Below, piece by piece: positions 47,171 to 60,415 of a stretch of DNA of 64,000 bases. Under the pieces are notes generated by a model, which made no database searches, was not told the DNA's origin, and worked only from the letters and a program-made list of their open reading frames with translations. The stretch lies in NCBI RefSeq assembly GCF_030867145.1, contig NC_134414.1:77366504-77430503 (forward strand), in the 5' to 3' direction. The stretch is from Opisthocomus hoazin. Taxonomy: Eukaryota > Chordata > Aves > Opisthocomiformes > Opisthocomidae. A program made the position numbers and the translations under genes. Positions within the stretch are counted from its first letter, which is position 1. Each line of letters starts with the position of its first letter.

Positions 47171-49139
47171 AAACAGGCATTTGTTTGGATAATCTGAATT
47201 GGGTGAGACATTCGCATTATGCTGCATCTGAGGAGCTGTTATTTCCTCTCACTATACAGGATAACTAGGGCCAGTTGTACCCCATGCAAGGGACCCAGAG
47301 GCACTTTAGCTTTTTGGGTCTAATTCAGCTCTTAGTTTTCATCTTTTAGAAAATGCATACTGAGAAGCTTGAAGCTAAATACAGTAATTAATACAATGGC
47401 ATGGCAGTAACTTAAAATATTTAAAAGGTCAGAAAATGCAGAGTTCATGTGTCATCATTAACTTTCCCGATTTGCTTCTCTTGAGTTTTTTATGTTATGA
47501 ATTTGGCTTTAGAATATGTGTCTGGGATAATCTTAATGTCTTGATTTTTGTATGTTTAATATGCTGGCAGTGCATTTGTCAGTGCCGTGGCTCTGTGTGT
47601 GGCGGATGGTTTCTTCCGCTTTATCTAATGACCCGATTTGAAATACAAAGATCTTATTTTAAGGTTAAAAACTTTCTAGTTTCACTGGTGTGAGGAACAG
47701 AAAATTCACTCTCCATTTCTGCACGTGCACCTCCCATTTTTCACAACAGGTGCCTTTTTGTCATAAAAATAGCCCAGGTGCTGTCCCTTTGTCCTGGGCG
47801 GTGCTGCTGGGCGGTGGCCTTTGCAAAGCCAGGAGTGACTTCTTGGCACGTCCCTGCCTTTCCAGGAAGGACCCAGCTAAGCTTCCCGAGCGACATCAAC
47901 CTCCACTAAGAATTCAGGTCAGGATCTCCCTGCTTGTTTCCTAGCAACTGGGGGATACTGGTGCTTTCTTCTCTGACCGACTCCTTCGTCGTTACATACA
48001 GGGATCACTTGGTGAAGGGAGCAGGGCAGTGCTAATAACTCACGCTTCGGCAAGGCAGAGCGTAGCCTGGTGCTGGGTGACTGATGAGACGTAGGGTGCA
48101 CGATCCAAGTCGAACTGAATTGAGACTTTCAGAATCCTCCATGCAAACTTGAAAGCGCCTCTGCTGTTTTTGCTACCGCATAAATGTCTGGCAAGGTGAC
48201 AGATCCCTTTTGAAACTCCAGTAGCCTTTTGTGTTACCTTGAATCTGGCAAACAGGAACCTACGCAGGTAAGCAGCTGAAGAACGTTTCCGTCTGAGTTG
48301 CTGTAAGGGTTGTTTTCCTGCAGGTGTGATGTGTTTCTTGGTTACGCAGATGCACAACATTCACTTGTGCGAGTGTTGACCTGCCTTTGTACTTATTAAA
48401 CTTTCATCGGATGGTAAGTAAAAAAGTTAAGTGGAAAGATGAACTGTCTTCCCTAGTTCCTTGCGCTGCCTGTCTATAAAGTGCTGAAAACAATCTTTAA
48501 ACTTCTCTAGTTAATTGATTGTAGAATTGGCTAATAAAAAACCCTTAGCTGTTCAAGAGTTACCGGTTGCCACGCTCTCGCTGGAACTGGCTCCTTGTAG
48601 CGCATTTACAAAACAGAAAGCAGCGAGTCCCCCTAACTATGTATTGTGTGCTGAGGCCGTCAGTCATTGCCTCCAGTTGGTAACACAGTGGCATTTGTTA
48701 CTGCTTTTTGTTTTCCTTTGATAGATTACAAGTAGAAACCTTTTGACAAATGTAAAAATTAAAGCGATGTGCCGTTCTAAAAACAAATTTTGAACAAAAA
48801 ATTTTGTCATCCTGATGCTGTAGCCTCTCTACTCACAGATAGCAGAGATGATGGGAGGTATACCGGGGTCTGTTCATGTCTCCTGCTGGTACAGGGCTGG
48901 CGAGATAGTTTTCTGAAGGACCACTCCTCACAGAAAATACAGTTTTGGTATTTTGAAAGATGTGGAAATGAATGTCTGCAAGTGCATACAAGCTATTTAA
49001 CTTGCCTTTTTCAGAAGTGTACAAACAGTACGTTCCATCTCTTCAGCGATACGATTTGGTACAGCTCCAGTTAACTTCAGCAGAGGCCTGCCAGGTGACA
49101 TCAGCCAAAGATCTGGCTGCACATCTCTAGGATAGGTAC

Positions 49140-49166
49140 ACTGCGAGCGTGCTCGCAGTTTTTTTG
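49140..49166. repeat. Short GC-rich hairpin followed by a T run
   Basis: actgcgagc-gt-gctcgcagt forms two perfect 9-base arms around a 2-base centre and is followed at once by seven T. It looks like a terminator but lies in an intron. It may be coincidental. Confidence 0.5.
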
Positions 49167-52100
49167 CGCAGGAGGTTGTGGTTGTGCATTCTGTAAAAGA
49201 CCAGAATTTTTTAAAGCCATATATTTTAATTAACATGAAGCTGATAAATTGGAGTCTGGCTCTAAGGCATTCAGGAGCTGATTTCTTCAGAGAGACTGAG
49301 TAAGTGCAGTTTCAATTGATATTTTCCACACTTAATATTCAGAAAAACAGTTCCCAGAGTCTCACGTTGCATACCTGATACAGCAGGCATTTTTCAAAGT
49401 GTGCATGTCTAATTTGGTTTCCAAGGCTTTTTGTCTCTATCATACGTGTGGGAGAGCTCATACATCCGTTCCTAGGACCCATAGTGTGTGTGCCCACTTA
49501 CAAGAGAGAAAAAATCTATACCAGGGCGGGATCTTTGTGCAGTTCAGGATGTTCTTTATTACAAAAGGCTCTCCCAAGTGTGTAACTTCACACTACTGTG
49601 TGTTCAGGTGATGTAGGACAGAGCAGGAGAAATAATCTGTTTGAGGAGGTGCTTCATATTTCATTTAATTGTTCTGGTCTCAAGGTCAACAGCTTTCAGG
49701 AGATAGTTAACAGCAGAAACCTCTTTAGTCACTTTGATCTAGCAGTTTTAGTGAAGCAGCACCCTCGGAGGATAGCGTGGAACCCGAGAAATTAAGTCAT
49801 CCAGCACTCCCTTGTCTTTCTTCTGTTCACAAAGCCTTGTAGTGTCGTCTTAGTAATGCTTTTCTGCCAGAGCTGGGAGCTCTGCTAGGCGTCTCATTCA
49901 CTGCCCATTGCCATGACTCACAAATATTTTCAAAATGTCTGAAAAGAATGTTAAAAGGAAGGAGGCCCCTAAGCAAAGAGGGTCAGATTTTCCTCAGGCT
50001 TGAGCTAGTACATTTGCCAACAGCATGTAAAAATATTTTCCTGTTACACCTACACCAGAGACACTGTGCAGATACACAGATGGCTGGGCCCTCGCGAGTC
50101 CAGCCAAGGGAGCATATGCCGGTGCGTCAGGGTTTGAAAAGAAGCTGGAATGGGTCCTGCAGTCTGGTATTGGCAGCCTGCATCAGTGGTCTGGGTGGCT
50201 GGACGCAGGAAAGAGCCATGTCTGGGGAGGTTGTTGGAACATACAGCTTGCACAGAATGGCGTTTCTTGACAGCAAACAGCTCAGATGAGTCCTTGGACT
50301 CTGCAGTAGAGAGCAGGCTAGAGCTGGGAGGTGAATGCTTTGCTCTCTGCCTGTCTGCCAACCTGTGCAAGTCTAGCTGGGAGCTGGGAAGCTTAAATCC
50401 AAGAGTGACCTCTGTGGCACCTAGCTAAGGAGGCTGCCTGGGATCCAGTGTCCGGTCCTGGGCATCTTGCTGCCAGAAGAGGTGAGCTCAGAGTGGGACG
50501 GGTGCAGAGGGGTCTTAGTAAGACGGCCAGGAGAATGGAGAGCTTTTCTCTGGGAAGACATTAAGGTGCCATGGTTTGTTTGGCTTTGCAGGTGAAGGAT
50601 GAAAGGGGAGATGATGGTCTTCTCCAAATACCCTTGGCAGGACAGAAAAGCTCCCTCAAGGAAAAGATCGCATTGGCACAAAAATAAATAGGTAGACTGG
50701 CCATTTAGTCTGGGAATTTCTAACCATCAGAGTTACAAAGTTCTGGAATAGCATTTCAGCGAAAGGGATGGGGGAAATTTAATCTTTTTCAAAACAAGGC
50801 TTTAATCAGCCTGTGAAAGGATTATATGGAGTGCTTGCCAGCAACAACAGGGGACTGAATGCTCAAGAAGTCCCCTCTGGTAGCATGTTCCCAGGTTTTA
50901 TCCTGACACATCTATGTGAAGCTCAAAGATTTAAGTGTACCAAAACATGCCGTTCCTCAGGAGCCTTTACCATATGAGAGAACTGAAGAAGTCCAGGCAA
51001 TGCATGGAGCTCCTGCGCTGGGAAGGGACTCGTAGGTGGGATGCATCTGATTGATAGTGATAGGTCTTGCAAAAACGCAGAGCTAAAGAGCCTTCGTGGG
51101 CAAAACAATTCATGACTAAAATATGTAAGAGGCTGGATGGGTGCCAACCTTCTTTTCTACAACTTCAGACCTGCCCAGGGGAATCAGGAAAAGCCAAGAA
51201 GTGCTGGGACCCTTCAGATGTGCCGTGAGACTGGTCATTTCGGACATGAGTTTTGATTTGTTGCTGTGACTAGCTCTGTGCACACAGATTTTTCGCCTGC
51301 CTCCCTGGGAAAGCAAGAGAAGCACAGCAGTTTGAGGCAGGGAGTTCCGTCCCCGGGAGCGGTGGGATGGCCCTGGAGGGCTGTGCCGTGCCTGAGAGAC
51401 AGGTTGCCGTTGAATGAAACCACTTCAGTGGTTTTACTCTGCACCGCCTGACTTGGTTGGGATCGTGGCAGACCCACAAGAGGTGGGAGGAAAGCCCAAC
51501 TCACGCAGCTTTTTCTTCGCACAGCTTTGTTTTCTGAGCTTCGGAGCGCTGCTGTGCCCTGCGCTCTCCCAACGGTGTCCGTTTTGCTCCCTGTGGGGAG
51601 GTTGTGTGCCTCCCTCTTCCTCCTCCTACGTCTGAAAGGGCATGCTCTCAAGTTAGATTTTTCTAGTGTCTGGATGCCAATGCTGTTTAATTTATGAATG
51701 CTGCAGTACATTTTGTTGTGCTCATTTAAATCAGGCAGAGCTCAAGTATTGTACGGTCGCGTGTAAAGGTGATGGCAGATGAGAGCTCTTGATGTCATAC
51801 TGGATTTCTGCAGCTCACTTGTGCTATAACTGCCAAATTGCAGGCAGGAAATTTTTGAATTAATGACAAATATTTCCCAACAGTAGTTAGTTAAGTGCCT
51901 GCACATGTTAAATTAGCCATAATAATCTCGTCATAGTCATAAATTAATAACCTGCATCTCATCAGGCTTTTGAGTATTGAAGTACAACATCCGTGGTGTG
52001 TTCAAAGAAGGGAGCCTGGGGACAAATGGGACAAGTCTCCAAATGCGCCTCTTTGTTTCTGCCCCTTTTAAATGTAATTTTCAGGTTCCTGTGTAGCCTT

Positions 52101-55100
52101 TGGAGCTTACTTGGCACGGGGAGTAGGACGGTGGGGATGGGAGTGCAGAGCACCTAACCGTGAGCTGCTGGGTAACCCTGGCTTCCCTCTGTCCTCCGTA
52201 GAGAGGCATCTCCTCGGAGTGGGGCGATTTAGACCTGTTAATATCTGAAGTGTCTTTTTTTCTCCATTGCCTAGAGGGAGATGCAGCCGGGGACAAATGA
52301 GCACTTGAGAGCTTGCTGCCAAGGAGATCTTAAGGCAGCGAGGGGTTTCACAAGGGAAGTGCTTCTCAGGTCAGGAGGACAGGGAGAATTTCTGCCCCAG
52401 TGGCAGAAATGAGAAGAGACTGAGGGCAAGTGGTGATGTGGGGAAAAGTGGGACATTTCTCCCAGTGTGTTCCCCACCAGTGGTCCATGGCACCCCTTCC
52501 AAGGGAGATCCAGGGAGCAGGATCCAGCTCCCTTTGCCTCTCGCTTTCCGCTATGCCACGGGGTGCCAATGGGGAGCTGGGCCCTGGACCAGAGAGGGTA
52601 CCTCAGTCTGCGCCGTCAGCTCCAGCAGAGCTGGACCAAGGGACAGGCCCAGAGCTGAGCACTGCTTCTGCACAACAGCCCCACTCTGGTCCCTAGTGTG
52701 AGAGATGCTTCTTGAAGGACATCGGGAAAAGCATTTAATCTCTCCATACTTTTGTACCCATCTGTAAAATGCAGGTGCCAACAATTCTCTTCCCGCTTTG
52801 GAGAGCCTTTTCAAGTTGTAGGCTGGTTGTCATCCCAACATTGTATATGCGTGGGCTGGTTGAGCATAACTTCATCATGGTAGACTTTGTAGTGGTATGA
52901 ATGGAAACAACTGTACTTTTGCAGTACAGTTTCTTCAAACGCCATGATGTTCTCCAGAAAGTCCGACATGACTTGAGGTCAGGGACAGGTCTAGATTTCG
53001 GGTCTTTCAGAGAGCCGCAAGAGCTGGCAGCCGCCTCTTCCACTCTCTTTTCTTCTCTCCAACTCCAAGTAAAGCAGCAGCAGCATGATAACATCAGTGT
53101 CGTTCTCTAAACAGCAGCTGGCTTCCACCAGGCTGGCAACACTCCCCTGCTGCAGTATGCATCCCCGCCATGTGCTCTCGGCAGGACTTCACTTCTCAGT
53201 CCCTCCCTTCTCCTCCTGACTCTCCCTCACACCCTGAACCATCCGTGTCCTCTAACAACCAGCCTGGAGGCTCATCAGGGCTGCGCCTGGGCTACGGCTG
53301 TACTGTCCACCCTCTTGCTAGCCAGAGGGACAAGCAAGTGCTTTCCTCCTGCTGTCGTGTTTCATGCAGCAGGGACTCTGCACGATCACCAGTTTTCACA
53401 AAACTGGTAGAAGCTTCATGGCTTTGATACGCGTCTCTCCATCGAACTCGGCTGAAAAGGACCAAAGGCTTCCAGAGCGGTGGGGAAGCAGGGGAAAAAG
53501 GAGCAGGATAGACAGTGCAGTCACATAAGTTTTGTTTCCTTGGGAAATGAGACCTAAGGAGTAGTAGCATCGTATAGTGATGTTTGTCACCCGTCCTCCT
53601 GCACCTGTTTAAGATGAAAGTGCTGTCAGGGCTGGTTCCATCTGTTTTGCAGATGAGAGAGGATGCACAATCGGCATGACACCGTGACTAGCAGCGTATT
53701 CTTCTGCTGCGCTGGGTAGATAAGGAGCAGGAGCCCTCCTAGTGACTATGTCCCTTACTGTTGTTACAAACACTGTTAGAGAAGGTTTGAGCTCTTCAGT
53801 GCTGTCCTTTCTTGTACTTTCTCCAGTCCCCTCTCCTCATTTTGTTCTGGATGTAGCATTTTTGCATATAATCTTCTGAATATATCAGCACGCGTCCTCA
53901 CTGTTACTTGTCCTGGACAAACTGGCACATGCAAATGCTTTCCAGTTCCCAGTCCAAGGGAATGAGTGGGCTTGTGCAGGTGGTGCAGGGTGCGCTACAG
54001 ACTGGGCTCTGGACTTCTGGCAAGGCAGCAGTAAAAACTATAAGCTGCATTCGGGGTATTGACTTCCAAAAGTCAGCAAGTCTGAAGTGGCAACTGGAGG
54101 TGAAACGTGCGGAGTGACTTGCCAGAGGTTATTTTCACTGAGGTTATTGCTGCAGGGAAGGGGCGAAGGGGAAAATGAGAATCTGAGCAAGTGGCAGTTA
54201 TTTCCATTTGCTCATATCCTTGTTTTGGAGCCCAGAGTGTGGTCTGGAGCACAGACCTGCAAGTAGAAGGGGAGGGAGGAGGTACAGGAAAATATCTCCT
54301 CTCTTTCAAACACAAAATAACAAATATGTCCTGAATGGACGGTGAAGAATGAAAAGTTTGCAAGTACGTGTCGTGAGGGAGTAAATGACAAAAAATTGGG
54401 GCTCTTAACGTTTGTGAAATCCTGATTGTGTTTTTCTTATAGATTGTGGAGGAAGCTTCTGAGCAAAGATGAAAGGGCTCAGCAATGTTGTTTATTGTGG
54501 TGTGGTCAGAAAGCAACCTTCCAGCCTGTTCACGTAAGAAATTATTCGGGTTAGGAAGACTCTCCAACTTAACTGGACTCCTACCTGAAACCCCTGCGGT
54601 AGTCATGTATTGCTGTGACCTTGCATTAAAAATCTGGTGCTCTTTTTTCTGGAAGCGATCTGAGTGTTACTTGGTTGGAGGAAAAAGAAAGGAGCCAATG
54701 GCTCATCTCCCTCCCACCTGGGCTCAAGAAAATTATTATCAATTGAAAGCCGGGAGGGACTAAATTAGGAAGGGTTGAAAGAGGCTAAATGAGGTCCTTC
54801 CCAATTAAAAGCCTGCCACATGTACCACTTCAGAGCAAGCCTCATACAACCATTAGACAAGAGGCCGTTCAGCTTTGCATTTGGCCTGTGGGGTTTAAGG
54901 CAACAGGAATGTGGAATGTGTTTACAAGGTACCAGTTATTGCTGAAATATGTGAGCGCTGTTGCCTGGGGAAATTTCAGAGGATTGAGATTGCGCTGACC
55001 GTGGCTGTACCTCTTGGACAATCCATGCGGGAAGAAACTGGCCTCTGAGCCTGCAGTCAGAGCCCCGCAGAGGGAATGCGGGGGAAGATGCTCCCCTTCC

Positions 55101-56980
55101 CCACTGCCTCCCGCTGCCCTCCTGTGGCTCCAGCCGGATCTCACGCCGTCCTCACCGCTCCTTCATGCTAGGAGGACCCAGGAGGGCGAACCGGTCCTTG
55201 GGCTGGAGGCATGTCTGCTTGTTATCCCTGCATCCGAGGTGGCTCCAGGTTAGCGCACGGCTGCAGCCGGTTCGGTGTGGGCTGAAGCAAGGTGAAGCTG
55301 AGGGAGTGCTGAGGACTGGGGGTCCCTGGTGGCACCTTCCGTGAGCAGCTCGGGGAAATCAACCTGCTGATGTTCTGGCTAGTCTCAGCTGGTGGGCTGG
55401 GGTGTCTCTGCCTGGAAGGGCTCAGGCTTCTCTTAGAATGTTTAATTCATTCTCTTTGCATTCCCTACTTTCTTTCTTTTTTCTTGACTTTAAATAGCCA
55501 ATATTAAAACTATTCTGTACATACTTCATAGACGGTCCCAATGATTATTTCATCCTTCCAGCATAGTAATTCCCAATGAACATGGTAGTAAAGCCCAGCC
55601 TAGTGTCTTTATTTCATGCACTTTCCTCATTATTTGTGTTTGGCCAAACTGGACTGCGTTTTTCATCACAATAATAGCAAAATATGTGGAAGTTGTCCTG
55701 GGAGATAGCTACATTCTGTGTTCAGATGAACCTGACGTTTGAAAAGATTTGTCACTAACTTTTAAAGAAATTTAATAAAACTGTTGAAATGACACTACTG
55801 ACTACACCACACATTATGGAGCTGGGAGTAAACACTCCGTGCAGTACAGATGGGCTCAGAAAGGATGAAAACTGGGCCATGTTCAGCTCTGATGTTAGCA
55901 GTTGCCTTTGTTGTCTGGTTAACTTGGCCCACTGAGTTTTCTTCAGAATAGCAGATAAAGCCGAATAAGGATCTCATTCTGAGTAGTGCTAAACACTTTC
56001 TGCATCTTAAACTCCCATTAACCTCTGCACTGTACAAGAACATGCTTACATTAGCCTAATTGCTGGAGCAGCAGGTGTCAGTGTGCAGTTCCTCAGGGCT
56101 TGCTGTGGCTACAGGTGAGTCTTACTCTTTCTTTGCCACAAAGCAAGTGTGTGTATACATGGGTGTATAGACAATTTATTGTATTTATGGTTCCCAAAAG
56201 CAAAGGAGGATTGATGAAAGCCCTATTATGTTTCCTTGAATTTAAAGGCACTGAGATCTTATAACAACGTTCATATTTGTACTCATTCTGAATACCAAAA
56301 GGCCTGGTATAATTATTTTTGTGAAATAGCTTCAGGAATGTTCCCGGTGCTGAATTCAAGAATAATTGCAATTGCGACATGTAGAATCAAATGTAATTTT
56401 GTTCTAACTAAAGCAAGCCATTTTACTTTCTTTTCTATTGCTTTTCAAGGAGAGGCACAGTGAATTTTTAATATTTTACTGACCCTTGACTCTGAGTGAC
56501 GTTAGCTAGCCAGCTGCTATTATACAAAAAAGATGAACTTCTGCTGAACATTATTAGCCAAAGTACGCTATGTGAACACTTGATATTATTTAAGTTAAAA
56601 ATACAGATTGTGCTTCTATCGGTAAAGATGACTGATACAAGCCGAAAACTGGTAGCATGTCCAGCTGTTTGTGCTCCTAAATATAACAGAGGATCTCTGG
56701 TAGGGAGCCGGCCAGGGGAGGTCTGGTGTCTTTGTGTAAAACAGCTATGTTTTAAATGCCTTTATTATCCCTGCGTGCTGAGAAAGACGAAGCAGAGCCA
56801 ACGTGGCTTTATTTCTCTAACAGATCTTTTAAGAATAATGCTTTCCATGTCGTTGGAACAGTTGCTGGCCCCTCTATTAAATCTCAAAAAATAGAGAGGT
56901 AAAAGCAAGAACGAAAGAGTTACTCCATAGGAATAAGACATTTCATGTGAGTTTGCTTTATTCTTTTGCCAGTGTAAACT

Positions 56981-56994
56981 CCCCCCCCCCCCCC
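56981..56994. repeat. Poly-C run, 14 bases
   Basis: A homopolymer C tract, followed after 20 bases by a T/G-rich stretch. It is prone to length error in sequencing. Confidence 0.9.
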
Positions 56995-57958
56995 GCCTTA
57001 TAATTCTTTTATATGGTTGTTTGGTTTGCTTTCTTGTTGTTTTTTTGTTTGTTTAAAGAACACATGCAAGCTAACTCTTTTCCCATGAACAAAATATGAC
57101 TTCTGACAAGGTGTATCGCCCGGAGTTACTGAGCTCTGTCAGGGAAGCAGGGTTCCCTGCACCCTTCTGGGGAGAGCCTGGGCAGTCCCAGTGGTGCCTT
57201 CTGACCTCTTACGTTGGTGGGTTCTGTTGCAGCGCACTTTTTTAACAACAAAAGGCTCACTCTTCAAACGCTGCTCGGAAGGAAAGTTTGTTTTATGGAG
57301 TGTTTCTCACTTCCCAGAAATTATGAGGAAAGGAAGGCCTATCAATTCTTGGAAAAAAACAGGTTGAGAGCGCAGGGTTTTTTCTCCCCATCCATTGGAA
57401 ATGCGTTGTGCTTGTAATAGAGAAAGGAATGTGCTGTTGGCAGGGGCATGGCGGAAGGGCTGGTGAGGATCCGGCATGAGAATCTGCACAGCCATTGGCA
57501 AAACAGGGACAGATGCCCTGGGGAGGAGTTGGGGCTGGCTAGGGGAAGGAAGGCACACGCTGCCCAACAGCAGTGGAAGAAGCAAGTGAAAACAACCGAA
57601 AACCCAGAAAACCCACTGAAAGGCTTGGGAAGATGCAGCTGCTGCCTCTCTCTGTTTTCCCTGTCGTAGCCCGTGAGTCCGTCACGCTGCTCATGGCAGG
57701 TATCGCCCTGTTGGCACAAAGGCTTGGGAGGGGAGCCCAGGCACCGAGCTGCATCCTCTCTCCTCTCTCCCATCTTCCTTTTAGCAGGTATTTTATTACT
57801 TGACATCTCTTGATGTCTCTTCTGTCAGGGATCACAGGGACGTTGGGCACCACCTGACGTCTACACAGTGTGCAACAGGGGATTTGAGTGAGAGATGTGA
57901 GTACTGCCAGGGAAAGGGCTGGTGCAGAGAGATAGTAGTGTGTCAGTAGTTATGTGTA

Positions 57959-58045
57959 GCTGGTCCCTGTGCCACAGCTTGCTGTTCCTCCACCCCCACC
58001 GATGCTGGAGGTGGAGGAGTAGCAAACTCTGGCACAAGGAGCAGC
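57959..58045. repeat. Long imperfect hairpin: 36-bp arms, 15-base loop
   Basis: The arms 57,959-57,994 and 58,010-58,045 are reverse complements at 30 of 36 positions, with two more G-U pairs if transcribed from the + strand. The innermost 8 pairs (cctccacc/ggtggagg) and a 7-base block (gtgccac/ctggcac, six pairs) are strong. Total length is 87 bases with a terminal loop, the size and shape of a miRNA precursor. It could instead be the remains of a foldback (MITE-like) element. No known miRNA seed is claimed. Confidence 0.85.
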
Positions 58046-60328
58046 ATTGGAAGAGATTATGTGCTGATGCAACAAACTTTTGTTAGTCATTTCTGAGAGA
58101 AAGGGCAAGTCGCTCACAGCTAGCTCTGTTCATTTTGACAGCGACTGGGAAGAGGATGGGAGGATCTGTAAAAGGCAGAGTTTAAAGAGGAGGGCACTGA
58201 CTTTGTGTTCAGGCTGGGTGCTCTCAGCTGGATGCTGATATTGGACCCGTGCAGCCAGGGAGGGGATGCTGGTAGTAAAGCTACTCACGGCCAGCCTTGC
58301 TCTGAGCGTGAGGAGTGGCACACGGGCTCTTACCACACCATCGTGGTTCTGCAGTATGCTGATTTTCTAATAAGAGAGAGCATGCTACCACGGTAGCAGT
58401 AGCTGGAGAAAATGTCAGCCACAAGCAAAGAAACCAAACCTTTTATTAACCAGTAATGCAGATAAGAAAAGATGAGGAAGGTGCATCAGGTTCAGTGGGA
58501 GACTGATGAAGATGGATAATGAACTATCATGTTTCAGACAGCACACCATTTGTGAAAATACCACATTTTGGAGATGATGTCCCCATGGATATCAGTCAGC
58601 ATAAACAAGTAGGTGCTAACAGCATTGGCACTAGATTATTAAAACAAGGACAGAAAACATGAAATCAGAGACTTTGCAAAATACTACTTGTCATTTACTG
58701 ATTCAAAGCATTTGAGCAAAATGGAAGAAGATGATTGTGTGCCCCACTTTGAAAACAGAAGGCGAAGTTTTATATATGAAGTGACAGGGTATTTTTCTTC
58801 TTGGTTTGGCATGAAGTTTATCTTTGATATATTATATAGATTTGGTAGAGGAAAACAGTGCAGTTTGCTCAGAAAATATGCCTTCTCTGGGAAAGTTCTT
58901 TGTAATAATTCAAAAAGGATGGGGACACAGCTAGCACATGTACAGATCCTGTGTAGGTGCTGAGATGTGATAGAAGGGCAGGGTGACGCTTCAGTCACAG
59001 TGCTGGGACTCCAGATGAAGCTGCTAGGATGGCTGTGTGTACGTAAGCATGCACTCAGGTGCACTTCTTCATTTGATTTAAAAATTGGAGGCCAAATAAG
59101 AAGTGAAATCTATAGTCCTATGACATAAAGAGAGGTCTGGAGCAGGAAGATATATGGCTTTGGAAATGGTGTTGCAGTTATCAAATTCTCCTGTCCCTTT
59201 TTCTGGACATTTTGGATGTGTTTGTACAAACTAATTGGTTTCCCGGAGACCTGCATCTCACTCCTGTGGACACTCCTAATACCCAGGCTCACACGTGCCT
59301 TGCTAGCTCTGGGGGGAGCACTGCACTCTGCTTCCCAGACCTTCTTGCAGAAGGGAGAGTAGAGGTTTATCTTAGTAACATAAGCTCAAGATGATGGATG
59401 ACTTCTGAAGAGGGTTTTATAATTGGGCACGCTGTGAGAGATTTAGTTTTGCCTAGGCTCAAGCGCTGTCCCTTGGGAGCACTGTGAGTGGTTTGAGAGT
59501 TTGAAGGGGGGGAGGTGGTGTTGGGATCTCTGTTCACCGGAGAAGGTCTGAGCCCAGAGGCGTGTTGAACGGCAGTGTTTCTTGTGGTGTGCGAATACCT
59601 CCCTGTCACAAGCTCGTTACCCCGCTCTCCTACACCTCCCTCTACCACACCCTGCTGCATGATGTCTCCAGCACGTGGTCTCCCCATGTTGCAGGGACAA
59701 ACCTTTGCTTGGGAGGCAGGTGAACCCGACATGCTTTGGGACCTGCGCTGTGCCCAAGGGCTGGCGTCCTGGGGCGGTGCTCTCGCTGGTGCACGTGCCG
59801 GGGAGCTGGAGCATCTCCAGAGGGGTGAAAGCTCTGCTGGTGTGCTTGCTGCTCGCAGGGAATGGCGGTGGGAGCTGGGGCTGGCTCCCTCTGGAAGCTT
59901 CGAGCTGCCCTCAGAGAGGGGGTGGATGAGGAAAAGCTGCCTCGGTCTTCACCCCTGTTATTTAGGAAGTTTTCAGTCCAGTTACTACCTCAGCCAGAGG
60001 AGTCTTTCTGAGTATTTGGGTTTTCCTTATATCCCCACAATCCCTGCATTTTCTTTCCCAAATCCACATGGCTGTATAATACCAGTAGGAATTTTGGTGC
60101 ACGTCAAGATATTGGAGAGAGAAGAGGGCAGGTCTTAGTCTCATGTGAAATAATTTCCCTAAATTCAGATTTTTTAAAATCATCATTTTAATTCCTGGTG
60201 TTTCTCTGTCTATTAGAAATAGAATATTCTTATGCAACACAGCAAAGTAATCTTTTACAAAAGATGTAAATTGCGGTCGTTTGGTTCAGCTGTGATTTTT
60301 TTGGATACACACTTTTGAATGCACTGAT
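58046..60328 (+). other. CRACDL: Presumed CRACDL intron 1, segment 5
   Basis: No gene was recognised. ORFs at 58,684-59,064 (minus) and 58,688-58,963 (plus) mirror each other. The ORF at 59,575-60,138 lies in GC-richer sequence and has no domain or splice support. Confidence 0.5.
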
Positions 60329-60415
60329 GAAGGTGTCCCTGCCCATGGCAGGGTGAGTGGAACTAGATGATCTTTAAGGTCCTTTCCAACCCAAACCATT
60401 CTATGATTCTATGAT
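60329..60415 (+). mobile_element. CR1 LINE extreme 3' fragment, plus strand
   Basis: Only about 87 bases: gaaggtgtccctgcccatgg, then the tail tagatgatctttaaggtcc and the terminal repeat ctatgattctatgatt. It is the same tail type as the copy at 11,121. It is severely 5'-truncated, as is usual for CR1. Confidence 0.92.

Larger units (their letters stand above)
47171..57958 (+). other. CRACDL: Presumed CRACDL intron 1, segment 4
   Basis: No coding exon or known repeat family was recognised. There is a small perfect hairpin followed by T residues at 49,140-49,166 and a C14 run at 56,981-56,994. GC content is higher at 50,050-53,500, where many overlapping ORFs on both strands cancel each other as evidence. 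Longer ORFs at 51,235-51,711, 54,073-54,606 and 57,342-57,806 (all minus) show no domain. Confidence 0.5.

Noticed and set aside
54073..54606. 177-codon ORF on the - strand
   Set aside because: Rich in Ser/Thr/Pro without a pattern. No family recognised.
58684..59064. Paired ORFs on opposite strands
   Set aside because: They mirror each other, have no domain similarity and no splice support.
59575..60138. 187-codon ORF on the + strand
   Set aside because: No recognisable motif, its start context is arbitrary, and the region is GC-rich and overlapped by other frames.
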